From Clostridia bacterium (lineage in GTDB: Bacteria; Bacillota; Clostridia; Christensenellales; Pumilibacteraceae), in contig JAAWAB010000002.1 in assembly GCA_022791915.1 (NCBI GenBank), positions 62,001 to 126,000 of the forward strand: 64,000 bases of DNA. The letters are read 5' to 3'. Shown in pieces: positions 17,429-26,160 of the stretch. Made by a program: the position numbers and the translations under genes. Every line of letters starts with the position of its first letter. Positions within the stretch are counted from its first letter, which is position 1. The notes beneath the pieces were generated by a model. It had not been told where the DNA came from. It ran no database searches and worked only from the letters and a program-made list of their open reading frames with translations.

Positions 17429-18859
17429 TTATTTGGAAATTTTAATGAGAGCCGCCTCGCTTTTGCCGAGCGACAACGTGAACGCTCCTTCTTCGTTTAT
17501 CTGCGAAAACGTGCCGTTTTCCATATCATACAATTCCCACTTCGCGTAATCTTCGCCGCGTTTTCCTATCGTAAACTTTTGATTTTGCACTTCTTTGGAA
17601 TACGAATTATTTACAACCATTATGTATTCGTTCTCCTGCCCGTCGTCGGAAAGATACGAAAGAATCAAATCGGTTTTTTTGTTGAGTTCGCCGTTATCTA
17701 CATACCAACCCGCAGGCAAACGTTTGGTGCCCGCATGAATGGTATTACCCGTATAGTATACCGCGCGGCTACGTAACGACGAGAAGTTGCAATTCGCTCC
17801 CATGGCGCGCAATTTAAGGTGATACTGCGTAAGCGAATCGTATAATTCCCGGTGTAGCATGTTGCCCTGTAAATCGAAAATGGCATCATAACAACCTTCG
17901 TGCGGATACATGCTGTAATTAAAATAGGTGAACATGCTGAATCCGTGCGCAAGATAGGCGTTCATCGACCATACGATTTCGTCGTGCGTAGGCATTCTCG
18001 TGCCGTTCCAGGCGCACGACTGCGGAAAGCAAGCGAGTTTCAGATTGTTTTCCACCGCAAGTTTGCGCATATCTTCCATTAGCGACAAAAACGTGTACGC
18101 ATTTCCGCCCGCCATGAACGGATAAGCGTCGTGCCCCAAATATTCGATGTTTTGGGCGCCCGCACGCGTAATCCACCCTTTAAGGAAAGAATAGTAATCG
18201 CCCGAATATCCCACCACAATAGGAAAATGATTGACGTGCGCGTATAAGCCTTCTTTTACTTTTGCGTATTGCTTGGCATACGAAGCAAGCGAATCGAATT
18301 CGGTGTACGACGGTTCGTCTTTCAGCATATAACCGATACAATTATCGAGTTGCGGCACAACTTCTTTTGCCGCTTTCACGGCGTCCGCCGATGCCGTTTC
18401 GCCCGCGCCGCGCGCCGCTTCGCCGCCGTCGTTGGATAGTCCCGTTTTGGTGGAGAAATAGTACAGCATGTTGTTGTCTTTCATCACGTCGTCGATTCGT
18501 TTCCACCAATCGACAGACGATAAATCTCTGCGCAATCGCTCCCCGTCGTTAATCATGCCTTTGGATGTAATGCAACTTGCAAGCGGAAAAAAATTGAGTC
18601 CGCCGTCCGCAAGCCGCTCGATTTGTTCGCGGTTGGATAATCCCGCTTTTACTTCGGCAAGGCTGACGTAACTGCCGATTAAAATATCGTCTTTCGCAGA
18701 AGGTTTTTCGCGGATATTCTGCGGCGTGTAAACCGTTTCTTCCATCGGCGGATTTTCTTCGTCAATCGGCTCTTTTTCCGTATTGCCGCACGCCACGCCC
18801 GCGCCGTATGTAAACAACAGGCAAAAACACAACAACCACAACCATGCTCTCTTTTTCAT
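17429..18859 (-). CDS. Lipoprotein with glycoside hydrolase-like TIM barrel
   Basis: A 476-residue precursor with an N-terminal signal and a lipobox-like end (GAGVAC, Cys 24). The mature part looks like a GH-A-type barrel followed by a small beta domain. GYMLKDEPSYTEFDSL gives the acid/base motif D-E-P, EYLGHDAYPFM and LACFPQSCAWNG are later strands, and SMFTYFNYSMYPHEG ends the barrel. It is similar in plan to the cytoplasmic 8282-9415 protein. It lies 47 bases upstream of the sugar-binding protein gene and probably shares its promoter near 18943-18972. I infer extracellular trimming of a glycan before import. Confidence 0.7.
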   Translation of the reverse strand: MKKRAWLWLLCFCLLFTYGAGVACGNTEKEPIDEENPPMEETVYTPQNIREKPSAKDDILIGSYVSLAEVKAGLSNREQIERLADGGLNFFPLASCITSKGMINDGERLRRDLSSVDWWKRIDDVMKDNNMLYYFSTKTGLSNDGGEAARGAGETASADAVKAAKEVVPQLDNCIGYMLKDEPSYTEFDSLASYAKQYAKVKEGLYAHVNHFPIVVGYSGDYYSFLKGWITRAGAQNIEYLGHDAYPFMAGGNAYTFLSLMEDMRKLAVENNLKLACFPQSCAWNGTRMPTHDEIVWSMNAYLAHGFSMFTYFNYSMYPHEGCYDAIFDLQGNMLHRELYDSLTQYHLKLRAMGANCNFSSLRSRAVYYTGNTIHAGTKRLPAGWYVDNGELNKKTDLILSYLSDDGQENEYIMVVNNSYSKEVQNQKFTIGKRGEDYAKWELYDMENGTFSQINEEGAFTLSLGKSEAALIKISK

Positions 18860-18942
18860 AACTTCACCGTTCTCCCGTTTTGTTTTTTTTCAATGACTAT
18901 TCGCATTTTATCGGCAATAAATCCGCCTTTGATTCTACATAA

Positions 18943-18972
18943 ATTATAACATCGGAATTTTGGAATCTTCAA
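18943..18972 (-). promoter_or_regulatory. Probable promoter of the glycosidase/ABC importer operon
   Basis: On the minus strand TTGAAG (18972-18967) and TATAAT (18948-18943) are 18 bases apart, placing a transcript start about 75 bases before the ATG at 18859. The rest of the 18860-19067 gap is AT-rich with no gene seen. Confidence 0.6.
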
Positions 18973-19067
18973 CACCATTTGTTTCGCTTTCTCTCCGATT
19001 TGTTGGCATAATTCGACCCATATTGCGCACTTTCTCCTTTTAGTTGTTTGATTTGTTATTTTTTATC

Positions 19068-20549
19068 CTATTCGGAACAATAGCGATCGAAATACGTCAC
19101 ACGCAAAGAGAGAAAGTCGGTTAAAAAAGCATACTGGTCGAAAAACAGACTTCCGTTCTGCGGCTCGTACCCTTCTTTGCCGCCCGATTCGTAATCGCAG
19201 TACCACAAAGCGGAATTCCGTTCTGCGGCGGGAATCAGTGCTTTTCGATATTCTTTTATTTCCCGAATCGTATCGAGCGCCGCACCGCGGGCGAGTTGCC
19301 ACCGCGCCGCAAATTCGGCTTTGCACGTTTTATCCTGCAACAAATCCATCAGCCAGCACCACCACCCCGGTTCGTCGTCGTGCTCGGGATTGTATTCGGT
19401 AAAATACGGGAGCGCCGCCGACGCCGTGTCGTTATGCACCGTGGGCTTGCCCGTCCAGGGCGTGTCCAACGTCCAGTCGAAATCCCACACGGGTCCGAAT
19501 TTCAGTTTTCCGTCCGTGGTCTTATACATATAACAACTGGTAAATAACGCGTCGCGGTTGAAAAACATTTCGTTCACAATGTAAAAATCGTATAAGCTGT
19601 TCATATCCACGTGCGCCCGTACCGTATCCAAATCGTTTTCCTTTACCGCCGTTTCCAATCGGGAATAATATTCCACTATATAATCGTACTGCAACTTTGT
19701 AAGATTCTCGGGATATTTAATGGCATACGTATGCTCGCCAAAGGCAAACCAATCGTATTTCGTTTCCGATTCGCTTTCGGCACGGTAATCCTTTTCAATC
19801 AAAAAAGGAATCCGGCGCTCGCCAAGCTCTTTTACTTCTATGGGCACGCGCGTGTTTTTCTGTTCCTGAATCTGGTCGCACAGTAAATATACGCCCTGAT
19901 ACACCCCGTTCAGTTTCACTTCTACGTGGTGCGCGCACGAAGTAAATTCCAGTCCGCTCAACCCGCCCGCAAAGTAAAAAGCCGCCTTATTTTTCATAAG
20001 GGACGCGTCGAGATAATCGGCAAGAAGTACCCAGCTTTTATGCGCAGGTTCGCCGAGCATTGATTTCTTTTCGTCGAATTTAATCCGATACGGTTTTTTG
20101 TCGTAATACATAGTGGAATTGCCACGCAGACGGATTCCCGCTTTTGCGGACGAAAACGCATATTCGGCATCGGTATTATATAACGAAATGCGCGCTTCCA
20201 CATAGTTTTCTTTATCTTTGATTTCCCCTTTCGTTTTGATGTCGAGTACGGGAAAGTACGATTCGAAGTCGCTTTGCCGCACGGCATACAATGTTATATC
20301 TTCCCCCACCGCAAGCGGCAATTCCACCGTTCGGTATTTGTGCGCGGGGTCGGCAGTCCACCCTAACACGTTTTGCTCGGTAAATGCGTCAATGCGGTCA
20401 AGCGTATCACCGCATGTTACCGTTTGGGTACGCCCGTCGCATACGAACGTGACGGTGTGCGTTTGAACGGAAACGGATTGCGCGTTCCCGCACGAAAAGC
20501 AAGCAAACGTCAAACATAAACAAATCACGATTCCCGCAAATTTTTTCAT
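19068..20549 (-). CDS. CotH-family protein kinase-like lipoprotein
   Basis: This 493-residue precursor has a lipoprotein signal (CFSC, Cys 20). A short repeat-like domain follows (VTFVCDGRTQTVTCGDTLD to GWTADPAHKYRTVELPL), like one InlB B-type repeat, and then a CotH kinase domain. CotH features are RLRGNSTMYYDKKPYRIKF, WVLLADYLDASLMKNKAAF, YQGVYLLCDQIQ and the late acidic motif KFGPVWDFDWTL. CotH phosphorylates spore coat proteins in Bacillus, but surface CotH-like proteins without sporulation links are common in Clostridia. It is a single-gene unit with its own promoter, divergent from the dehydrogenase at 20787. The target is unknown. Confidence 0.88.
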   Translation of the reverse strand: MKKFAGIVICLCLTFACFSCGNAQSVSVQTHTVTFVCDGRTQTVTCGDTLDRIDAFTEQNVLGWTADPAHKYRTVELPLAVGEDITLYAVRQSDFESYFPVLDIKTKGEIKDKENYVEARISLYNTDAEYAFSSAKAGIRLRGNSTMYYDKKPYRIKFDEKKSMLGEPAHKSWVLLADYLDASLMKNKAAFYFAGGLSGLEFTSCAHHVEVKLNGVYQGVYLLCDQIQEQKNTRVPIEVKELGERRIPFLIEKDYRAESESETKYDWFAFGEHTYAIKYPENLTKLQYDYIVEYYSRLETAVKENDLDTVRAHVDMNSLYDFYIVNEMFFNRDALFTSCYMYKTTDGKLKFGPVWDFDWTLDTPWTGKPTVHNDTASAALPYFTEYNPEHDDEPGWWCWLMDLLQDKTCKAEFAARWQLARGAALDTIREIKEYRKALIPAAERNSALWYCDYESGGKEGYEPQNGSLFFDQYAFLTDFLSLRVTYFDRYCSE

Positions 20550-20577
20550 ACCGTTATCTCCCCGTTACGTACGTTTC

Positions 20578-20586
20578 ATTATACCA
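20578..20586 (-). promoter_or_regulatory. Extended -10 promoter of the CotH gene
   Basis: The minus strand reads TGGTATAAT (20586-20578), an extended -10, about 29 bases before the ATG at 20549. No good -35 is visible. Confidence 0.5.
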
Positions 20587-20692
20587 TGCGCAATCAAGGC
20601 GTTCCATACCGTTTGTTGCCTTCTTTGTCGTTTTTGTTTCCGCCAAAAGGCACACGGAAAATGTTTCCTTTCGACATTTTTCGCAAATAAAG

Positions 20693-20722
20693 TTGCCAAA
20701 TCGCTTTTTGATGTGATACAAT
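20693..20722 (+). promoter_or_regulatory. Promoter of the dehydrogenase/ferredoxin operon
   Basis: TTGCCA (20693-20698) and TACAAT (20717-20722) are 18 bases apart with TGA before the -10. The start of transcription would be near 20729, about 58 bases before the ATG at 20787. Confidence 0.6.
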
Positions 20723-20786
20723 AAAAAGAGAATAATCTGCGCAACTCTTTCTCTTATGAAAGACCGCACCGACAAAGGAGAATTAC

Positions 20787-22310
20787 ATGATACTTGCCGT
20801 AACGGGCGCCACGGGCAACATGGGACAAGCCGTACTTTCGGCACTCGAAACGCTCCCCGATATGGAAAAAATCCGCATATTGAGCCACAACCGCAAGCGC
20901 ACCGCAAAACTGTTGAAAAAGCACAAAGCGCTCCGAAACAAAATCGAACCGATTGAAGGCAGCATTGCAAATCCGAGTGCATGCGACGCACTGGTGCGCG
21001 GCGCCGATATAATTGTGAACATGGGCGCCGTGATTCCGCCCAAGAGCGACCAATCGCCGCAAAGTGCAGTAGCGTGTAACGAAAAAGGCGCCGACGCGCT
21101 GGTTTCGGCAATTGAACGCATAAAGGAAAATCAACCTGCGCTCGTTCATATTTCCACCATGGCGTTATACGGACACCGCACAACGCCGCATGCGTTCGGC
21201 AGAGTGGGCGACCCGTTACTTGTCAGCCCGTTCGATATCTATTCGGCAACCAAACTGCGCGGAGAATTCCGCGTGTTGGAAAGTAACATCGCAAAGTGGA
21301 CGGTTTTACGGCAAAGCGCTATGCTCCACCCCAATATGCTGTCCGACAACGTGCACGACGGACTGATGTTTCATACCTGTTTCGACGCGCCGCTGGAATG
21401 GGTGACGGCGCACGACAGCGGCGTTCTTATTCGCAACCTTTTGCAACAATTTATACAAAATACCCTGCCCGACACTTTTTGGAAAAAATGCTATAATATC
21501 GGCGGCGGCGCCGTAAATCGCAACTATGGTTACGATACGCTCAACGACGGTTTTGCTCTTGTAGGCGGCACGGCAAAACGGTTTTTCAAGCCGCACTATA
21601 ATGCCACACGCAATTTTCACGGCGTATGGTTTTCGGACGGGCACATACTCAACGATTTATTCCACTACCAAACGCAAAGTACTTCCGACTATTGGAAGGA
21701 AATCCTCACCTTGCACCCCGCCTACAAAATGGGACGAATTGTGCCAAAAAGGCTTATAGCACACTTTGCCGTTAAACGCCTGCTAAAAGATTGCAATGCA
21801 CCCGCATACTGGGCAAAAAAGAACGACGAAGCGCGTCTGATTGCCTTCTTCGGCGGCAAAGAAAAATACAATGCCCTTCTTTCCCGAAGTTGGGACAACG
21901 TATCCGTGCCCGACCGCAACAAAATTACGGGAAACGACAACGAACAACCCGTGTTTTACGGTTACGACTTTTTCAAAAACGATGCCGATATCACCATAGA
22001 CGACTTACGCAGTGTGGCGCAAGCACACGGCGGCAAACTGATTACCCAACAATTTACGGCGGGCGACCTTTACCGAAAAGCCGAATGGGAAACGCAGGAC
22101 GGCGAACGGTTTACCGCCACACCCTACTCGGTACTCCGCGCGGGGCACTGGTTCAATCCGATATACTGCGAAAACGTATGGGATTTCGACCGCCTTTGCA
22201 AAAAAGACAAAATCTTTGCGTCGGTATGGTATGATTCGCACGACGAAACCGAAAACATACGCTATCGGTTCGACGAACAATACGGCGCGCGTGCGGAGAA
22301 ACTGCCGTGA
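20787..22310 (+). CDS. NAD(P)-dependent epimerase/dehydratase (extended SDR) with C-terminal extension
   Basis: The 507-residue protein begins MILAVTGATGNMGQAVL with the SDR glycine motif TGATGNMG. ALVHISTMALYG gives the catalytic Ser region, and YSATK holds the catalytic Tyr-Lys pair. The first 330 residues match extended SDR proteins. The last 170 residues (about DYWKEILTLHPAYKMG onward) are an extra region with no motif I recognise. The ribosome site AAAGGAG is well placed. It overlaps the EFR1 ferredoxin gene by four bases (GTGA), so the two are co-translated and may form a redox pair acting on a small molecule. Confidence 0.85.
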   Translation: MILAVTGATGNMGQAVLSALETLPDMEKIRILSHNRKRTAKLLKKHKALRNKIEPIEGSIANPSACDALVRGADIIVNMGAVIPPKSDQSPQSAVACNEKGADALVSAIERIKENQPALVHISTMALYGHRTTPHAFGRVGDPLLVSPFDIYSATKLRGEFRVLESNIAKWTVLRQSAMLHPNMLSDNVHDGLMFHTCFDAPLEWVTAHDSGVLIRNLLQQFIQNTLPDTFWKKCYNIGGGAVNRNYGYDTLNDGFALVGGTAKRFFKPHYNATRNFHGVWFSDGHILNDLFHYQTQSTSDYWKEILTLHPAYKMGRIVPKRLIAHFAVKRLLKDCNAPAYWAKKNDEARLIAFFGGKEKYNALLSRSWDNVSVPDRNKITGNDNEQPVFYGYDFFKNDADITIDDLRSVAQAHGGKLITQQFTAGDLYRKAEWETQDGERFTATPYSVLRAGHWFNPIYCENVWDFDRLCKKDKIFASVWYDSHDETENIRYRFDEQYGARAEKLP

Positions 22311-23197
22311 AAATTCTGCTGTTCTATTTTTCGGGAACGGGTAATACCCAAAAAATCGTTCAAACCTACAAAGAAGCGCTCGAACAGGAAGGCGCACTTG
22401 TCACATTGGGTGCATTACCCGATGAGAACGGAGAACTCTCCCACGTACAGTTCGACGACTTCGATATGATTGGATTCGGCTATCCCATTCACGCCTTCAA
22501 CGCACCCGCAAACGTTTTGGCTTTTGCAAAATCGCTTCCACGCATGGATACCGTTAAAAAGGGATTTATCGTAAAATCATCGGGCGAACCCGTGCGCATG
22601 AGCGACGTTTCTTCGCTCAAACTGTGCAAAATTCTCAAAAAGAAAAACGTTGTGGTAACAAACGAATATCAATACGTTATGCCGTACAATATCATCTTCC
22701 GCCACTCCGATGAAATGGCGCACAAAATGTGGTCGGTGGCGCAACGCGTAATTCCCATCGACTGCCGCGAAATTCTGTCGGGCAAACCGCACATGGTGCG
22801 ACGACTGTTTATGGGCGGCGTGCTTGCTTGGTTTCTGCGCATAGAACATTGGGGCGCGCGTTTCAACGGCAGACGCTACAAAGTTACGAAAGACTGCGTA
22901 CATTGCGGTTTGTGTGTAAACAACTGCCCCACACAAAATATCACAATGAAAGAAAACGGAAAATTCACATTCGGAAAAAATTGTCTGATGTGCATGCGCT
23001 GTTCGTTCTATTGTCCGCAAAACGCCATTAAAATCGGATTTTTCAACGGTTGGAAAGTCAACGGACCGTATTCGTTCCGCGAGCCGCCGCCGTCGGCGCT
23101 TGCCCGACAAGATAAACATGCGTCGTACTGTGCCAAAGCATACACGCGTTACTTCCGCGATGCCGAAAAACGAATCGAACAAAATAAGTCGGAATAA
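22307..23197 (+). CDS. EFR1-family flavodoxin-ferredoxin fusion
   Basis: A 296-residue protein starting at GTG 22307. The N-terminal flavodoxin-like domain has the FMN phosphate loop FYFSGTGNTQKI. The C-terminal region carries two 4Fe-4S motifs, CVHCGLCVNNCP and CLMCMRCSFYCP. This is the EFR1 (EF-rhodopsin-unrelated, flavodoxin plus ferredoxin) type common in anaerobic Firmicutes. It is a cytoplasmic electron carrier or reductase. It is translationally coupled to the SDR gene upstream, which suggests it delivers electrons to, or takes them from, that enzyme's product. It ends at a strong terminator. Confidence 0.92.
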   Translation: MKILLFYFSGTGNTQKIVQTYKEALEQEGALVTLGALPDENGELSHVQFDDFDMIGFGYPIHAFNAPANVLAFAKSLPRMDTVKKGFIVKSSGEPVRMSDVSSLKLCKILKKKNVVVTNEYQYVMPYNIIFRHSDEMAHKMWSVAQRVIPIDCREILSGKPHMVRRLFMGGVLAWFLRIEHWGARFNGRRYKVTKDCVHCGLCVNNCPTQNITMKENGKFTFGKNCLMCMRCSFYCPQNAIKIGFFNGWKVNGPYSFREPPPSALARQDKHASYCAKAYTRYFRDAEKRIEQNKSE

Positions 23198-23200
23198 AGA

Positions 23201-23238
23201 AAAACCGCCGCCCGAAACAATACAGACGGCGGTTTTTT
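23201..23238. terminator. Bidirectional intrinsic terminator
   Basis: AAAACCGCCG (23201-23210) pairs with CGGCGGTTTT (23227-23236), followed by more T. It separates the convergent EFR1 (plus) and DUF4097 (minus) genes. Confidence 0.85.
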
Positions 23239-23258
23239 ATGGCATATCTGTTTTATTG

Positions 23259-24155
23259 TTATGCAACAAACCGCAAATGCACGCTGTTATTCGTACCCGA
23301 AAGCACAATTTTTTTGTCGGTTGTCCCCACCTGCGTTTTCGGCAAATCTCTTCCGTGCGTTTCTATGGTATATTCGGCGCCGTCACCCAACAGAGCAAAC
23401 TCTGCGTCCAAGTTGGTGGCTTTGGCGAAAAGAGAATCCACACGCACCCGTTCGAACTCATAATCGGCGTTGGTGCCTTGCATTGTAATCGTATCGCACG
23501 TCGAATCGCAAATCGAAACGTCTGTATTCGTGCCCCTTGTTTCCACCGAAGCGGCAGTAAGACGCACCGCCGACAAATCGAGATTGGTACTATACACCGA
23601 AAGCGTTTCCGTTTCGCAACCGTCGAGTTTCACATCGGCGTTGGTGCCGTCAATGGTCAGCGACTCGAATTTGCAGTTATACGCCGCAAAATCCGCATTG
23701 GCGCTCCGCACAACCACAGTGCCCATATCCACACCGCGCAATTCCAAAGTGGAATTCGTATTCTTTACCGACAGCGCCATTCCGTCGGGAAGAGTGAGCA
23801 CATACTTGTATTTGATTCGTTTGAACTCGTACATGTTGAACAGTTTGAATTCTCTTGTTTCATGCACTTTGAGTATGCCGTCTTCCACCTTGATTTCCAC
23901 TTCCGAATCGTCCGCTTCGTAGTAGTCGAGCGACAACGTTTCACCCGATTGCACAACCACGCTAAACGAATCGATGTCCAGTTCCGCAGCCGTGATTTGT
24001 TCGCCTTCTTGCGGCGCGTAGTGCATGGGTGTATACTCGGTTGTATCGAGCGCGTAAAAATCCCATTTAAGCGCCGACATGGCAATCACCCACACAAGCG
24101 CACCCAAAATGAGCAGCGAAGCGCCCGTCAGAACCCATATTTTAGTTTTTTTCAT
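23259..24155 (-). CDS. DUF4097-family membrane-anchored beta-helix protein
   Basis: This 298-residue protein has one N-terminal membrane helix (IWVLTGASLLILGALVWV) and a long extracytoplasmic beta-repeat region. Short strands such as LTIDGTNADVKLDG, LSVYSTNLDLSAV and ITMQGTNADYEFE recur every 20 residues or so, typical of the DUF4097 adhesin-like beta-helix. It overlaps the DUF1700 gene by 14 bases. PadR, DUF1700 and DUF4097 genes commonly occur together in Firmicutes as an envelope-stress module; the biochemical role is not established. Confidence 0.88.
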   Translation of the reverse strand: MKKTKIWVLTGASLLILGALVWVIAMSALKWDFYALDTTEYTPMHYAPQEGEQITAAELDIDSFSVVVQSGETLSLDYYEADDSEVEIKVEDGILKVHETREFKLFNMYEFKRIKYKYVLTLPDGMALSVKNTNSTLELRGVDMGTVVVRSANADFAAYNCKFESLTIDGTNADVKLDGCETETLSVYSTNLDLSAVRLTAASVETRGTNTDVSICDSTCDTITMQGTNADYEFERVRVDSLFAKATNLDAEFALLGDGAEYTIETHGRDLPKTQVGTTDKKIVLSGTNNSVHLRFVA

Positions 24156-24882
24156 ACGCCCTCCTTTTTGCGGTTAGCCAGTTTTTCAATCCGCGGAAAA
24201 ATCCCGCCGTTAATTTTGCCGAAACCTTTATTGCCCACACCATAAGAGCGGCAAGCAAAATACCCGCGCCCGAAAGCGCCACGCCTATACCGAGCTGTGC
24301 TGCGCCGCTTGCCATATAGCCGTCGAACATCGGCATAAAGGAAACTGCCGTAGCCGCCACGCCGCCGACCGCCATTGCAACACCCGACACCATTAGCGCG
24401 CCGAGCACAATCCAGACCGCGCCCGCCACGATAAAAAAGGCGAATCCCGTAAGCACGTTAAGCACGATAAACAATACCAGTCGGTCGCCGTGCAAGCCGC
24501 CGCTTTCTTCACTCTTTTTTTGTGCGCGCACGGGCGAAGGCGATTCTTCTTTTACAAGCGGAATTTCGGAAACGGGCGGCATACTCTCTGTCTGTTCGTT
24601 CTTTTGTACGGGCGCCGCGCTCTCTTCCCCGTGCACGGCGGACGCAACGGGCGGCAGTACCGCTTCTTCCGTTTCTTTGAGTTCGCCGTCGTATTCCGAT
24701 AAAATTTTATATGCCACGTCAACGGGATTCCCGAATTCGGCAATGATTTCGCACTCGCCTTTTCCGCGTTCAATCATATCGGCGAACAGTTCGTCGTAAT
24801 ACTCCATTACGCGCTTTATTTCGTCGGCAGGCAATCGGTGGATTCCCTTTTTCAATTCCGATTCCCATTCGTATTTGGTCAC
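24142..24882 (-). CDS. DUF1700 (HAAS-domain) membrane protein
   Basis: The 246-residue protein starts at GTG 24882 with AGGAGG upstream. Residues 1-70 form the HAAS/DUF1700 helical domain (YEWESELKKGIHRLPADEI, YYDELFADMIERG, FGNPVDVAYKIL). A charged linker follows, then about four membrane helices (LVLFIVLNVLTGFAFFIV onward). Proteins of this type act with PadR regulators at the membrane. It is flanked by PadR upstream (49-base gap) and DUF4097 downstream (overlap). A 15-codon frame (MKKIKPKAEKEE) lies across the gap and overlaps the start, perhaps for coupling. Confidence 0.88.
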   Translation of the reverse strand: MTKYEWESELKKGIHRLPADEIKRVMEYYDELFADMIERGKGECEIIAEFGNPVDVAYKILSEYDGELKETEEAVLPPVASAVHGEESAAPVQKNEQTESMPPVSEIPLVKEESPSPVRAQKKSEESGGLHGDRLVLFIVLNVLTGFAFFIVAGAVWIVLGALMVSGVAMAVGGVAATAVSFMPMFDGYMASGAAQLGIGVALSGAGILLAALMVWAIKVSAKLTAGFFRGLKNWLTAKRRAYEKN

Positions 24883-24931
24883 TTTTCCGTTTCCTCCTTT
24901 TCTGCTTTCGGTTTGATTTTTTTCATAGCCT

Positions 24932-25240
24932 TTACCCCTCTCTGTAAATGTAATCGTACACCCGTTTCAGCTCATCGAGATCGGCAATGGATTCTTTGAT
25001 TTTTTTCTTGCCCGTCTCGGTAATCATGTAGTACTTCCGCAATCTGCCGTTGTACTCTTTGGTTCGGGTTGTAAGACACCCCGTGGATTCGAGCCGTTTA
25101 AGAATAGGATAGAGCGTGCTTTCGCTGATTTCGATATAAGGCGAAATATCGCTGATAATCTTATACCCGTAGCTTTCCTCTTTTTTGAGCGAAACAAGCA
25201 CGCACACTTCCAAAAGTCCTTTTTTCAACTGCGCATCCAC
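24932..25240 (-). CDS. PadR-family transcriptional repressor
   Basis: I start at GTG 25240 (protein MDAQLKKGLLEV), since AAAGGAGG sits six bases upstream; the open frame continues further but without a site. The 102-residue product is a PadR winged helix. LEVCVLVSLKKEESYGYKII is helix one and two, SESTLYPILKRLESTG is the recognition helix, and the wing is TRTKEYNGRLRKYYMIT. PadR proteins repress their own operons. A palindrome between the -35 and -10 of this promoter (25314-25334) is the likely operator. It heads the DUF1700/DUF4097 operon. Confidence 0.93.
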   Translation of the reverse strand: MDAQLKKGLLEVCVLVSLKKEESYGYKIISDISPYIEISESTLYPILKRLESTGCLTTRTKEYNGRLRKYYMITETGKKKIKESIADLDELKRVYDYIYREG

Positions 25241-25310
25241 TTGCACCTCCTTTGCCGCCGTGCTTTTCGGTACCCGAATCGCACCCGCCGCTCGCCATAC
25301 TGTTGTATAC

Positions 25311-25340
25311 ATAATACCATGCGTTGCATAGTATTGTCAA
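25311..25340 (-). promoter_or_regulatory. PadR promoter with overlapping operator palindrome
   Basis: On the minus strand TTGACA (25340-25335) and TATTAT (25316-25311) are 18 bases apart. The spacer holds a near-palindrome: ATACCATGC (25314-25322), three bases, then GCATAGTAT (25326-25334), eight of nine matching. The ATGC/GCAT dyad resembles known PadR sites, suggesting autorepression. Confidence 0.7.
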
Positions 25341-25451
25341 CAAGTTTTTTGTTCCCTTTTGCATTTTAATCTTTTTCTAATTTTTCACCGATTATTTTAA
25401 TATTTCCGTTTACCGTTCCGCTTTAACCCGTTACAACAAAATTTCCCCAAC

Positions 25452-25481
25452 AAAAAAATGCGCTACTGTTCGCAACGCATT
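25452..25481 (-). terminator. Intrinsic terminator of the HAD phosphatase gene
   Basis: Minus strand AATGCG (25481-25476) pairs with CGCATT (25462-25457), followed by a T-run. It lies 26 bases past the stop of the gene at 25507. The remaining 25341-25451 gap is AT-rich with nothing else seen. Confidence 0.7.
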
Positions 25482-25506
25482 CTTTTACTATCTTTTTTCG
25501 GCATAC

Positions 25507-26160
25507 TTAAAAAATTTTGTTTTGCTCGTTCAAAACCGCCGTCAGTTCACTCGGGCTGTCTATTATAACCGAAGCACCGCAACGAACAAGAAACTCTCTG
25601 CCGCGGAATCCCCAGCTTACCCCGATAAAAGGCAATCCGCCGTTTCGGGCAGTGGCGATATCTACGTCGCTATCCCCCACATAGACGGCGTTTTCTTTTT
25701 TGCTTCCCAACATTTTCAACGCGTAATCGGTCATATCGGGTGCGGGCTTTTTTTTCATGCCGTTCCGTTCTCCTACGGCAAGTTGCACCTGCGGAAACAG
25801 TTTGTCGCGCAAATCGCAAACCGCTTTATCGTACTTATTGGATACTATCGCCGTTTTATAGTGCGGACAAACGGCAGACAACATTTGCGCAATCCCGTCG
25901 TAAGGGCGCGTTTTGTTTTCTTTGTTTTTATCGTAATGCGTTTCAAATGCGGCAAGCACTTCGTCCGTTTTATCCTTTTCTCCGTTCGGTAACGCGCGCT
26001 CGATTAAAAGCCGCACGCCGTTTCCCACAAATCCGCGCACTTCATTTAGCGTGCGCACGGGATACCCGAAAAGCGAAAGCGCATAATTGGTGCTGTCGCA
26101 AAGGTCGTCGAGCGTGTTCAAAAGAGTTCCGTCCAAATCGAAAAGCAGGGTATCTATCAT
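25507..26160 (-). CDS. HAD-family phosphatase, phosphoglycolate phosphatase-like
   Basis: I start at ATG 26160 (MIDTLLFDLDGTLLNT), the normal family start; the open frame reaches 26196. The 217-residue protein has the HAD motifs in order: DLDGT (nucleophile Asp), AIVSNK (motif II Ser), KKKPAPD (motif III Lys) and VYVGDSDVD (motif IV acidic pair). The helical cap and size match Gph-type phosphatases, which remove phosphate from phosphoglycolate or sugar phosphates. TATAAT ends only six bases before the ATG, so the mRNA may be leaderless. It is divergent from a glycosyltransferase and shares its promoter region. Confidence 0.9.
   Translation of the reverse strand: MIDTLLFDLDGTLLNTLDDLCDSTNYALSLFGYPVRTLNEVRGFVGNGVRLLIERALPNGEKDKTDEVLAAFETHYDKNKENKTRPYDGIAQMLSAVCPHYKTAIVSNKYDKAVCDLRDKLFPQVQLAVGERNGMKKKPAPDMTDYALKMLGSKKENAVYVGDSDVDIATARNGGLPFIGVSWGFRGREFLVRCGASVIIDSPSELTAVLNEQNKIF

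Noticed and set aside
15339-17549. 736-codon plus-strand open frame opposite the sugar-binding protein
   Set aside because: Same antisense effect; no family features, and the sense strand encodes a clear solute-binding lipoprotein and permease start.
24883-24931. 15-codon ORF between PadR and DUF1700 as a gene
   Set aside because: Too short, no clear ribosome site, and it overlaps the DUF1700 start; more likely a chance frame.
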